This document shows, piece after piece, positions 1 through 5,883 of a stretch of DNA of 5,904 bases. Source of the DNA: Gammaproteobacteria bacterium (lineage in GTDB: Bacteria; Pseudomonadota; Gammaproteobacteria; SZUA-152); assembly GCA_003229995.1 (NCBI GenBank), contig QIGJ01000163.1, forward strand, positions 1-5,904, read 5' to 3'. The notes beneath the pieces are model-generated. The model saw only the letters and a list, made by a program, of their open reading frames with translations, was not told the origin of the DNA and ran no database searches. The first letter of the stretch is position 1. Every line of letters begins with the position of its first letter. The translations under genes and the position numbers were made by a program.

Positions 1-181
1 TCCTGCATCCATGCAGTCGTCAATCAGAACGAACGAAGTCGCACTAAATCCGGGCGCCAAACAGGGAAGTTATTTCGTGCCCATTCCTTAAATACTGCAA
101 GTGCTCGCACTCACTCAGCACAAGTTCGTAATCCATGTCGCAAGATGAAACTTTTCGGTAATCACAATGAGGTACAAACTC

Positions 182-1294
182 TCAACCCGCAAAATCATCC
201 AGGCGCACTGGCTGTCGTTTAGCACCCCAATCTCCAGGCAAGCCATCAAAGATACCTGCACACTGCACACCACAAGATTTACAATGGCCATCGTCGGTGA
301 GATGCCACCGGGACAACACATACCAGTCCCTGCCTATCAACACTGTTCCGCATTGGTGACAATAAGTGCTCTCGCCTTTGGCGTCATGCACATTGCCAGT
401 GTAGGCATAACGCACACCGTTTTTAAGCGCAATTTCACGCGCCTGCACCAGCGTTGCAAACGGCGTCGAGGGCACATCCTGCATTTTCCAGTCGGGATGA
501 AAAGCGGTGAAATGCATGGGCACATCCGGCCCCAGTTCTTTCACGACCCAGTGCGTCATTTCGTCAACTTCCTGCGCAGAGTCATTGTAGCCGGGGATCA
601 ATAATGTGGTGATTTCCAGCCACACACTGGTTTCATGTTTAATGTATTTCAGCGTATCCAGTACTGGTTGCAAATGGCTGCCAGTAACCTTGTGATAAAA
701 ATCATCCGTGAAGGCTTTGAGATCCACATTGACGGCATCCATGTTCTCGAAAAACTCGATGCACGGCTCTTCGCAAATATAACCTGCCGTAACAACTACG
801 TTTTTAATACCCAACCTGCGGCATTCTTTCGCCACATCCACGGCATATTCAAGAAAAATAACCGGATCATTATAGGTATAAGCCACACTGCGGCAACCCA
901 GTGCTTGAGCGGCCCGGGCCAAGGTTTCCGGCGCAGCACTGTCGGCCAGCGTATCCATCTCGCGGGACTTGCTCATGTCCCAGTTCTGACAGTATTTGCA
1001 AGCCAGATTGCAACCGGCCGTGCCAAAAGACAGCACCGGCGTGCCCGGTAGAAAATGGTTGAGCGGTTTTTTTTCGATAGGATCAATGCAAAACCCACTG
1101 GAGCGACCATAGGTGGTGAGCACGATTTCATCGCCTTGCCGGGCACGCACAAAACACAGACCCTGCTGGTTTTCATGCAGCTTGCAAAAACGCGGACAGA
1201 GGTCACATTGCAGGCGACCGTCATTCAGCCGATGCCAGTAACGGGCCGGTACCACTGATGAAGACCGTTCCACTGAATGCGACCTCGTTGTCAT
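182..1294 (-). CDS. amrS: AmmeMemoRadiSam system radical SAM protein (AmrS)
   Basis: This is a radical SAM enzyme of the AmrS family, which co-occurs with MEMO1-like and AMMECR1-like proteins; its substrate is not established. The cluster-binding motif CNLACKYC is plain (Cys95, Cys99, Cys102, numbered from the chosen start), followed by QNWDMSK. An N-terminal Cys group (Cys30, 33, 37, 47 in CDLCPRFC...GLC) and two C-terminal CxxC pairs (about 312-315 and 338-341, CHQC and CKSC) suggest additional metal binding, probably zinc or a second cluster; that part is inference. The SAM domain continues through TYNDPVIFLEY and VNVDLKAF, typical of the pyruvate-formate-lyase-activating-enzyme-like branch. 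The start at 1294 is preferred over the upstream ATG at 1330 because GGAGAGAG lies six bases before it, while 1330 has no ribosome binding site. The product is 370 residues. It is divergent from amrB-amrA, which supports a common function. Confidence 0.93.
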   Translation of the reverse strand: MTTRSHSVERSSSVVPARYWHRLNDGRLQCDLCPRFCKLHENQQGLCFVRARQGDEIVLTTYGRSSGFCIDPIEKKPLNHFLPGTPVLSFGTAGCNLACKYCQNWDMSKSREMDTLADSAAPETLARAAQALGCRSVAYTYNDPVIFLEYAVDVAKECRRLGIKNVVVTAGYICEEPCIEFFENMDAVNVDLKAFTDDFYHKVTGSHLQPVLDTLKYIKHETSVWLEITTLLIPGYNDSAQEVDEMTHWVVKELGPDVPMHFTAFHPDWKMQDVPSTPFATLVQAREIALKNGVRYAYTGNVHDAKGESTYCHQCGTVLIGRDWYVLSRWHLTDDGHCKSCGVQCAGIFDGLPGDWGAKRQPVRLDDFAG

Positions 1295-1300
1295 GTTGAA

Positions 1301-1308
1301 CTCTCTCC
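1301..1308 (-). promoter_or_regulatory. Ribosome binding site that decides the amrS start
   Basis: On the minus strand GGAGAGAG is followed by TTCAAC and then the ATG at 1294. The six-base spacing is ideal. It lies inside the 12-codon extension that a start at 1330 would give, so it argues for the shorter protein. Confidence 0.7.
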
Positions 1309-1330
1309 ATATTGCACGTTCTATACCCAT

Positions 1331-1516
1331 GGTGTTTGGAATTTAGGTCTGGATGTGCGTCATATTTATTTCATGGCTAGGCGAAATAACGAATAATAGC
1401 CGGTCATTTATGAGGGGTTTTAACGCCACCATGGAATCAATAGGGCGTGCAGTCAGGCCTAACGCTCAATCGCTATGGGTACATACTCACAGTATAGTTA
1501 ATGGGCATTAAATGAC
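1331..1516. promoter_or_regulatory. Divergent spacer between amrS and amrB
   Basis: This spacer must hold promoters for both directions of the AmmeMemoRadiSam cluster. On the plus strand TATAGT at 1493-1498 resembles a -10 box, but nothing close to a -35 consensus sits 16-18 bases upstream. Its transcript would start near 1505, only about a dozen bases before the amrB ATG, which itself lacks a good Shine-Dalgarno sequence. On the minus strand TATTAT (1393-1398) is a possible -10 for amrS, again without a convincing -35. No clear operator palindrome was seen. The role as a promoter region is inferred from gene orientation rather than from strong motifs. Confidence 0.35.
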
Positions 1517-2332
1517 ATGCTGACAAACGACTCTACAAACAAAAACACGGTTCGTCCACCCGCCGTAGCGGGCCTGTTTTATCCTGCCGACCCGACACAA
1601 TTACGCACAGACGTGCAGATGTATCTTCGTGCCAGCCATGCAGCCGATACCGGAAAAAGCCCCAAAGCCATCATCGTACCGCATGCCGGTTATGTGTATT
1701 CCGGCCCGGTGGCCGCCAGCGCCTATGCACAACTGCTGTCGGCACGAAAATGCATCCAGCGTGTGGTGCTGCTCGGCCCCTCGCACCAAGTGCCGTTTCA
1801 TGGTCTGGCCACCAGCAGCGCCGACGCTTTCCACACGCCACTGGGCGACATTCCACTCGACCGAACCATCATCAACGCACTTGCAGAGCTACCGCAGGTA
1901 CAATGCCTCAATACAACTCATGCTGAAGAGCACAGCCTGGAAGTGCAGTTACCCTTTTTGCAGGAGACTCTCGACAATTTCCAGCTAGTGCCACTGGTGG
2001 TGGGTGATGCCCACCCCGCCGAAGTGGCCGAAGTGCTGGAGCATCTGTGGGGTGGCGAGGAAACGCTTATCGTCATCAGTTCAGACCTCAGCCATTATCA
2101 CGATTACACCACAGCCCAACGTCTGGATCGTGATACCTCGGCCGCCATCGAACATTTACAGGCAGAGGCCGTGCATTCCGAAAATGCCTGCGGCTGCGTG
2201 CCCGTCTCCGGCCTGTTGTATCTGGCACGCAAGCGCGGCCTGCACGCCCGCACTGTAGATTTGCGCAACTCTGGGGATACCGCTGGCCCGCGAGACAAGG
2301 TGGTAGGATATGGAGCCTATGTCTTCCACTGA
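1517..2332 (+). CDS. amrB: AmmeMemoRadiSam system protein B, MEMO1-like (AmrB)
   Basis: The protein belongs to the MEMO1 family, whose fold is related to extradiol dioxygenases (LigB type). The human homologue binds a redox metal through two histidines and a cysteine. The 271-residue product opens with VRPPAVAGLFYPAD (residues 12-25), the family's N-terminal signature. The likely metal ligands are His56 in PHAGYVYSG, His90 in GPSHQV and Cys225 in CGCVPVSG, aligned by eye to the human ligand set. HAEEHSLEVQLPFL (135-148) and SSDLSHYHDY (188-197) are further conserved blocks. The reaction is unknown. The ATG at 1517 gives normal family length but has no good ribosome binding site; only a weak GGG lies about 11 bases upstream. 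The gene overlaps amrA by 23 bases. A second Cys (227) next to the presumed ligand is a small oddity. Confidence 0.93.
   Translation: MLTNDSTNKNTVRPPAVAGLFYPADPTQLRTDVQMYLRASHAADTGKSPKAIIVPHAGYVYSGPVAASAYAQLLSARKCIQRVVLLGPSHQVPFHGLATSSADAFHTPLGDIPLDRTIINALAELPQVQCLNTTHAEEHSLEVQLPFLQETLDNFQLVPLVVGDAHPAEVAEVLEHLWGGEETLIVISSDLSHYHDYTTAQRLDRDTSAAIEHLQAEAVHSENACGCVPVSGLLYLARKRGLHARTVDLRNSGDTAGPRDKVVGYGAYVFH
2297..2303 (+). promoter_or_regulatory. Ribosome binding site for amrA inside amrB
   Basis: AAGGTGG, one mismatch from AAGGAGG, ends six bases before the ATG at 2310. It lies in the last codons of amrB. It favours 2310 over the in-frame ATG at 2319 and implies that the two proteins are made from one message with coupled translation. 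Confidence 0.6.
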
Positions 2333-2900
2333 TACCAATGCACCCGGTGGCCTCTGCGAGGAAGAGAAAGTCTTGCTGCACCGGGTGGCTCGGGATGCCA
2401 TAGACCATACACTACAGCACGGCACACCCTACAGCGTTGACACTGCACGTTACCCACCCCCGCTGCGCGAGTCCGGTGCCAGTTTTGTCACCTTGAAAAA
2501 ACACGGCAAACTGCGCGGCTGTATCGGCTCGCTAGAAGCACGTCGACCATTGGTGGAAGATGTGATCCATAATGCCCATGCCGCTGCTTTTGCTGACCCG
2601 CGTTTTCCACCGGTTTCTGCGCAGGAACTGCCGGAACTGGCATTTCATCTCTCTATACTCACACCTTCTGAGCCTCTGCAATTTACCTCGGAAATAGATT
2701 TATTACAGCAGATACGGCCCGGCATCGACGGACTGGTACTGGAGGATGACTTCCACCGAGGCACATTTTTACCCACAGTATGGGAATCATTGCCCGATGC
2801 AGTGCAATTTCTACAGCATCTGAAACTAAAGGCGGGATTACCCATGAACTATTGGTCCGACACGTTAAAAATATCGCGTTACACCACAGAGTCATTTTAA
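2310..2900 (+). CDS. amrA: AmmeMemoRadiSam system protein A, AMMECR1-like (AmrA)
   Basis: This is an AMMECR1-domain protein, homologous to human AMMECR1; the molecular function of the bacterial form is unknown. The family hallmark LRGCIG is at residues 68-73 (KLRGCIGSLEARRPL), with the nearly invariant Cys71. Further family blocks are VIHNAHAAAFADPRFPPV, the LAFHLSILTPSEPL strand, GIDGLVLED and GTFLPTVWESLP, and the C-terminal MNYWSD. The 196-residue length is normal and the gene looks intact. It begins 23 bases before the amrB stop with its own good ribosome binding site, so AmrB and AmrA are probably made in matched amounts. Together with the divergent amrS all three members of the system are present. 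It appears to be cytoplasmic: no signal peptide or membrane segment is visible. Confidence 0.94.
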   Translation: MEPMSSTDTNAPGGLCEEEKVLLHRVARDAIDHTLQHGTPYSVDTARYPPPLRESGASFVTLKKHGKLRGCIGSLEARRPLVEDVIHNAHAAAFADPRFPPVSAQELPELAFHLSILTPSEPLQFTSEIDLLQQIRPGIDGLVLEDDFHRGTFLPTVWESLPDAVQFLQHLKLKAGLPMNYWSDTLKISRYTTESF

Positions 2901-3176
2901 TGTGAACCAGCACAGTAGAGTGATAAAATAGTCTCTTCCCCTCTTTAAAAACAGCGTCACAATGCACCATAATGGAATTGATTATTTAGTCGGTTTGTTG
3001 GAGTATTCAGCGGAGCCGGGCTGAAGCAGACGACCCCATGGATGGGGGAGGGAGAGCCGAGTCTGGAACAGAGGCCGAGATGCCAATGGTGTCAGTTATT
3101 GTGTTCCATTCCTAAGCTAGTCCACAAGTATTTTTCTAATCTGTAACACCTAAAACGCTAGCGCCATGGGACAAAC
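2901..3176. other. Non-coding spacer with G-rich stretch and short hairpin
   Basis: No gene is supported in these 276 bases. From about 3010 to 3075 the plus strand is strikingly purine- and G-rich. CCCCA at 3034-3038 pairs with TGGGG at 3043-3047 as a short hairpin, and TCTG-GAA-CAGA at 3062-3072 is a second small one. Neither is followed by a T-run, so they are not convincing terminators for amrA. CGCTAGCG at 3156-3163 is an 8-base palindrome just before the next gene. The stretch could be a remnant or a dispersed repeat, but nothing identifies it. Confidence 0.3.
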
Positions 3177-3179
3177 GTG

Positions 3180-3476
3180 ATGACACATTCAATTAAATTG
3201 ATCTGCTTTGCACTGATAATCAGTATACCAGGCATAGCTACAGCAGGGTTTCGCTGTACAAATGGAAAACTGGTTTCCGAAGGTGATACGAAATCTGAGG
3301 TAAGAATCAAGTGTGGCCAACCCTTTGATGAAGAATATATTGGCACAGTGAAAGCTAATAAAAAGCGCACTAATCTCGACCAGTGGACATATAACCTGGG
3401 AGAGGGAAAACTGTTAAAAATACTGGATTTCCATGACGGCGTGTTAACTGAAATTAAAAACGGACCAAGAATATAA
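3180..3476 (+). CDS. Small exported protein, DUF2845-like
   Basis: The 98-residue product has a signal peptide: a short polar start, a hydrophobic core (LICFALIISIPGIA) and probable cleavage after ATA at residues 20-22, leaving a mature protein of about 76 residues that begins GFRC. The mature sequence FRCTNGKLVSEGD, then SEVRIKCGQP, resembles the DUF2845 family of small periplasmic proteins of unknown function; Cys26 and Cys45 could form a disulfide. I recognise the pattern by memory, not by alignment. The ATG at 3180 is chosen over the adjacent GTG at 3177 because GGGA at 3168-3171 then has eight-base spacing, but both are weak. GC is about 40% by hand count, well below the flanking conserved genes, which hints at a different origin. 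No operon partner is adjacent. Confidence 0.75.
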   Translation: MTHSIKLICFALIISIPGIATAGFRCTNGKLVSEGDTKSEVRIKCGQPFDEEYIGTVKANKKRTNLDQWTYNLGEGKLLKILDFHDGVLTEIKNGPRI

Positions 3477-3606
3477 TATATTTGTAATCCGGAATATTCA
3501 GAACACCATGCCAATTTCTGATATTCAGGCCATGTATTTCTGCGAAAAAACGCAGATCTTCACGGGAAAAGACGGTGTCCAGTCCATCTTTCAGATAGAC
3601 ATGCAA
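3454..3606 (-). pseudogene. Possible gene remnant or tiny ORF antisense to the DUF2845 gene end
   Basis: On the minus strand a frame runs open for 50 codons after an in-frame TAG. It has protein-like composition: VYLKDGLDTVFSRED, then LRFFAEIHGLN and NWHGVLNIPDYK. The only initiator near the front is a TTG at 3606 with no properly spaced ribosome binding site, so an intact gene is doubtful. Its 3' end overlaps the DUF2845-like gene by 23 bases on the opposite strand. TCTGCG-AAAAAA-CGCAGA at 3539-3556 forms a perfect 6-base hairpin within it. I do not recognise the family. It may be the 3' piece of a decayed gene or simply a chance open frame. Confidence 0.25.
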
Positions 3607-3658
3607 CCTGCCCTGCTGCTATTAGCCGTTTCTAATACCCGTTTTCGGTAGTCGTTGG

Positions 3659-4060
3659 TTAACGCCGAACTTCAAACCGTTCGCCCCTGGCCTTACTCAA
3701 ATCTACACGAACACGTTGTTTGCTCCAGCCATGCAATTTGTCATGCGCCTCGATAAAAACAATGACCGTATCCGTCGGAATACGTAAATCACTCAGGTTA
3801 CGTGTAACGGGTTGTTCCTTTTCATGTGGGTGATACAAAGTGCGTGTACCCAACACCTTGCCTTTTTCATCCACGACCCGCCATGCGTCTGCGTAATGTG
3901 ACCAACCGGTATCGGCATGACGCACCGTGGTGTTGACATTCCAACTGTCACCCCGCTGTTCAAAACGTACTTTCATGATGGCGACGTCACCCGCAAAAGC
4001 GACGCTGCCAAAAATACCGCAAAGCAAACACCACACGGCAATGCCTGTAAACCACTTCAT
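3659..4060 (-). CDS. Small exported protein of unknown function, downstream of pgpA
   Basis: The 133-residue product starts MKWFTGIAVW, has a hydrophobic core to residue 22 and a classical cleavage site AFA|GD after residue 23, so it is probably periplasmic. The mature part of about 110 residues looks rich in beta strands. A central block (HADTGWSHYADAW, GKVLGTRTLYHPHEKEQP) and a later block (IEAHDKLHGWS, VRVDL) match a family of small exported proteins I recall from proteobacteria, without a known function. The start at 4060 is chosen over the ATG at 4066 because AGGAG at 4068-4072 has a seven-base spacing to 4060 but only one base to 4066. It follows the pgpA stop after two bases, so it is the last gene of the thiL-pgpA operon. 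A role in the envelope is inferred only from export and this neighbour. Confidence 0.8.
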   Translation of the reverse strand: MKWFTGIAVWCLLCGIFGSVAFAGDVAIMKVRFEQRGDSWNVNTTVRHADTGWSHYADAWRVVDEKGKVLGTRTLYHPHEKEQPVTRNLSDLRIPTDTVIVFIEAHDKLHGWSKQRVRVDLSKARGERFEVRR

Positions 4061-4062
4061 GT

Positions 4063-4548
4063 TCATGCTCCTGATATAAATGCCATACCTTGCAATACTG
4101 CCCAGGCCAACACCGCCGCCAGCACATCGTCCAGCATGATGCCCAGGCCACCGTGTACACGCCGGTCAGCCCAGCCAATGGGCCAGGGTTTGATAATGTC
4201 AAAAAAACGAAACAGGACAAAACCTGCAACGATCCATTGCCAGCCCGGGGGTGCCGCGATCATGGTGATGAGATAGCCGACAATTTCATCCCATACAATC
4301 CCGCCGTGATCATGCACACCCAGATCCCGGCTGGTGACATGGCACAGCCAGACACCCAGCAACGTCATCACCAATACTACGGCCAGATATGCCCATAAAC
4401 TTAGCGGCACCATCAACAGATAAATCGGCAACGCTGCCAGAGTGCCAAAAGTTCCGGGAGCAAACGGCATCGCACCGCTGCCAAAACCAAAGGCCAGAAA
4501 ATGAACCGGGTTGCACCAGACACTGCGCGGTGCGCTGTTTCTGTTCAT
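4063..4548 (-). CDS. pgpA: Phosphatidylglycerophosphatase A
   Basis: PgpA removes the phosphate of phosphatidylglycerol phosphate to give phosphatidylglycerol in the inner membrane. The 161-residue protein shows the family signature FGSGAMPFAPGTFGTLAALP (residues 22-41), then hydrophobic segments (about 40-70), the acidic motif WDEIVGYL (Asp87, Glu88), FRFFDIIKPWPI (113-124) and GGLGIMLDDVLAA (133-145, with Asp140 and Asp141) before a final membrane segment. Several membrane segments and the acidic residues fit a metal-dependent integral membrane phosphatase. The ATG at 4548 is preferred over the one ten codons upstream because it overlaps the thiL stop as ATGA and has AAAGGA at 4557-4562 with eight-base spacing. 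The thiL-pgpA pairing is common in gammaproteobacteria although the two pathways are unrelated. Confidence 0.95.
   Translation of the reverse strand: MNRNSAPRSVWCNPVHFLAFGFGSGAMPFAPGTFGTLAALPIYLLMVPLSLWAYLAVVLVMTLLGVWLCHVTSRDLGVHDHGGIVWDEIVGYLITMIAAPPGWQWIVAGFVLFRFFDIIKPWPIGWADRRVHGGLGIMLDDVLAAVLAWAVLQGMAFISGA
4068..4072 (-). promoter_or_regulatory. Ribosome binding site that decides the start of the exported protein
   Basis: On the minus strand AGGAG is followed by CATGAAC and then ATG at 4060. The upstream ATG at 4066 lies inside this spacer and is too close to be used efficiently. The site sits in the final codons of pgpA, which suits coupled translation. Confidence 0.6.
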
Positions 4549-5531
4549 TGCGGTTTTCCTTTTCCTTGCTGACTGCAAGTGAAGTGATCAAAACCCGTAT
4601 TCTGCAAGGTCAATTGCTGGTCATTGGCATCCCACCAACGTAATCCCGGACTTGCTGATATTTCACCAATGCGTGTGCAGGTGCAATCCAGCCCGGCCAA
4701 TGCCGCGACCTCCTGTCCCGCTGGCAAGGTAAAACATAATTCGTAGTCGTCACCCGCACTCACTGCTACCTGCCAATCATTCTCCGGGGCAAGCGAACGA
4801 TATGCTAACGACAGCGGCAATTGATCAACATGGATATCGGCACCCACACCGCTGGCCATCAACACATGCCCAAGATCTGCGGCCAATCCATCCGATACAT
4901 CAATGGCACTGCTGGCACGTCCACGCAAAGCGAGGCCAGCGGCAATACGCGGTGTCGGGAATTCCAATCGATGAATGAGCTGCATTGTGGTATCACTATT
5001 CGCATCAGACGGCTGCTGATACAGACGTAGTCCCAGTCCGGCATCGCCCACCGTACCGGTTACAAAAATACCATCACCCGGTTGTGCGCCATTGCGCAAA
5101 AGCGCCCGCTCCTGCGACACAAAACCCGTCACCTGCACGGTAATACTCAACGGCCCGCGTGTGGTATCGCCGCCCACCAGTTGCACACTGTGTGTATTGG
5201 CCAGATCAAAAAAACCCTGCGCAAAACCAGTCAGCCACGCTTCATCCGGTTCGGGCAGACTCAGTGCTAAAGTAACCCAAGCTGGTTCAGCGCCCATGGC
5301 GGCTAAATCACTGAGATTGACGGCTAATGATTTATAACCCACCGCCCGTGCAGCCGTGTCTAACGGAAAATGTACACCCGCAATCAGCGTATCCACCGAC
5401 ACAGCCAGCAAATGGCCCGCTGGGGGTGCAAGCAATGCAGCATCGTCGCCAATGCCCAGCGGCACATCGGCACGCTGAATGGATTGCCTGGTAAAAAAAT
5501 GCCGGATCAAATCAAATTCAGAACAGGTCAT
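4545..5531 (-). CDS. thiL: Thiamine-monophosphate kinase
   Basis: ThiL phosphorylates thiamine monophosphate with ATP to thiamine pyrophosphate, the final step of cofactor synthesis, in the cytoplasm. The 328-residue protein begins with the family pattern EFDLIRHFF, followed by GIGDDAALL (Asp29, Asp30), VSVDTLIAGVHF (Asp47), NLSDLAAMGAEP (Asp75), VGGDTTRG (Asp122), and the C-domain DVSDGLAADLGH (211-222). These are the metal and nucleotide contacts of the PurM/ThiL superfamily. Length and motifs are normal. No good ribosome binding site precedes the ATG at 5531; the bases before it read GGTAGTATCTTTCC. Instead its start overlaps the stop of a 27-codon ORF as ATGA, so translation may be coupled to that leader. 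No TPP-riboswitch (THI box) motif was noticed upstream. Confidence 0.96.
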   Translation of the reverse strand: MTCSEFDLIRHFFTRQSIQRADVPLGIGDDAALLAPPAGHLLAVSVDTLIAGVHFPLDTAARAVGYKSLAVNLSDLAAMGAEPAWVTLALSLPEPDEAWLTGFAQGFFDLANTHSVQLVGGDTTRGPLSITVQVTGFVSQERALLRNGAQPGDGIFVTGTVGDAGLGLRLYQQPSDANSDTTMQLIHRLEFPTPRIAAGLALRGRASSAIDVSDGLAADLGHVLMASGVGADIHVDQLPLSLAYRSLAPENDWQVAVSAGDDYELCFTLPAGQEVAALAGLDCTCTRIGEISASPGLRWWDANDQQLTLQNTGFDHFTCSQQGKGKPQ

Positions 5532-5611
5532 GGAAAGATACTACCGAAAACTGAAACAGTTACAACCAAAACACCGATCACCCAGCCCGCCACCATACAA
5601 CATTTTCCCAC
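5528..5611 (-). CDS. Putative 27-codon hydrophobic leader ORF overlapping the thiL start
   Basis: A GTG at 5611 is preceded by AGAGGAG (5618-5624) at six-base spacing, one of the strongest ribosome binding sites in the window. The 27-residue product begins MGKCCMVAGW, continues with a run of Val, Ile, Leu and Gly and ends VFGSIFP. It would span the membrane once. The TGA stop (5528-5530) overlaps the thiL ATG as ATGA. thiL has no good site of its own, so this ORF could act as a coupling leader or encode a small membrane protein. It is unlike any leader peptide I know and carries no run of regulatory codons. An internal ATG at 5596 is a weaker start. Evidence is the site, hydrophobicity and overlap only; chance is possible. 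Confidence 0.45.
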   Translation of the reverse strand: MGKCCMVAGWVIGVLVVTVSVFGSIFP

Positions 5612-5617
5612 ACGGGA

Positions 5618-5624
5618 CTCCTCT
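5618..5624 (-). promoter_or_regulatory. Strong Shine-Dalgarno upstream of the leader ORF
   Basis: AGAGGAG on the minus strand lies six bases before GTG 5611 but 86 bases before the thiL ATG, too far to serve thiL directly. It therefore supports translation of the small ORF. Confidence 0.5.
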
Positions 5625-5630
5625 GTTATA
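5625..5630 (-). promoter_or_regulatory. Candidate -10 box for the thiL operon
   Basis: TATAAC on the minus strand matches five of six positions of TATAAT. A TTTTCG 17 bases upstream is a poor -35. A start about seven bases downstream would fall within the Shine-Dalgarno of the leader ORF, so this promoter and efficient leader translation do not fit together well; another promoter further upstream may exist. Confidence 0.25.
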
Positions 5631-5751
5631 CACAAAAAATAAAGGGTCGAAAACGAAGGGGTGTAGATCAACCACTGATAAAAATGGTTAAATAATGCAC
5701 TACTCTAATCGCTTGAGGTTTAATTCCCCGCAGCTTGCTGCGAATACCGTC

Positions 5752-5776
5752 ATTTCGGCATGTTTTTAGCCGAAAT
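5752..5776. repeat. REP-like hairpin, 8-base stem
   Basis: ATTTCGGC (5752-5759) and GCCGAAAT (5769-5776) are perfect inverse copies around a nine-base T-rich loop. The context GTCATTTCGGC...GCCGAAATCCAG resembles widespread dispersed repeats of the form GTCATTCCGGC...GCCGGAATCCAG in proteobacteria, recalled by pattern only. Confidence 0.55.
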
Positions 5777-5796
5777 CCAGAGATTGAAACCCCGGG

Positions 5797-5814
5797 CTCC
5801 GGCCGTCGCCGGAG
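5797..5814. repeat. GC-rich hairpin, 7-base stem
   Basis: CTCCGGC and GCCGGAG pair perfectly around the four-base loop CGTC. No T-run follows directly on either strand, so it is not by itself a good intrinsic terminator. It is part of the inverted-repeat cluster. Confidence 0.5.
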
Positions 5815-5826
5815 TGATGATATTAA

Positions 5827-5883
5827 TACCCCGCTTTCGCGCAACGAAAGTCAAACATTAGCGAGATAGCTTTCTGCGGGGTA
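5827..5883. repeat. Nested hairpin with TACCCCGC / GCGGGGTA arms
   Basis: TACCCCGC (5827-5834) pairs with GCGGGGTA (5876-5883). Inside, CTTTCG (5834-5839) pairs with CGAAAG (5845-5850), and GAAAG (5846-5850) can alternatively pair with CTTTC (5870-5874). The right arm is shared with the outer interrupted palindrome, so two mutually exclusive folds are possible. Confidence 0.5.

Noticed and set aside
44..136. A 30-codon minus-strand ORF (MDYELVLSECEH...) downstream of amrS
   Set aside because: No ribosome binding site and no recognisable features; too short to support.
167..604. A 145-codon plus-strand frame
   Set aside because: It lies wholly antisense to amrS, whose family motifs are unambiguous, and its own translation shows no recognisable domain.
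1457..1468. GGCCTAACGCTC, resembling part of an integron attC site
   Set aside because: No matching inverse core (GTTRRRY type) at a suitable distance and no integrase or cassette context.
1410..1511. A 33-codon ORF ending five bases before the amrB ATG, possible leader peptide
   Set aside because: It lacks a ribosome binding site at its ATG, the later ATG at 1431 has poor spacing to GAGGGG, and the composition is not protein-like. An open frame of this length by chance is ordinary.
3000..3501. GGAGTATTCAG (3000-3010) and GGAATATTCAG (3491-3501) flanking the DUF2845 gene as possible insertion-site duplications
   Set aside because: The match is imperfect and short, a further ATATTCAG at 3521 shows the motif recurs locally, and no mobile element ends are visible.
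4549..4578. Ten-codon N-terminal extension of PgpA
   Set aside because: It lies inside the thiL coding tail and the downstream ATG has better ribosome site spacing and the ATGA overlap.
5782..5790. GATTGAAAC, resembling the end of some CRISPR repeats
   Set aside because: It occurs once, with no second copy or regular spacing, and lies inside the palindromic repeat cluster.
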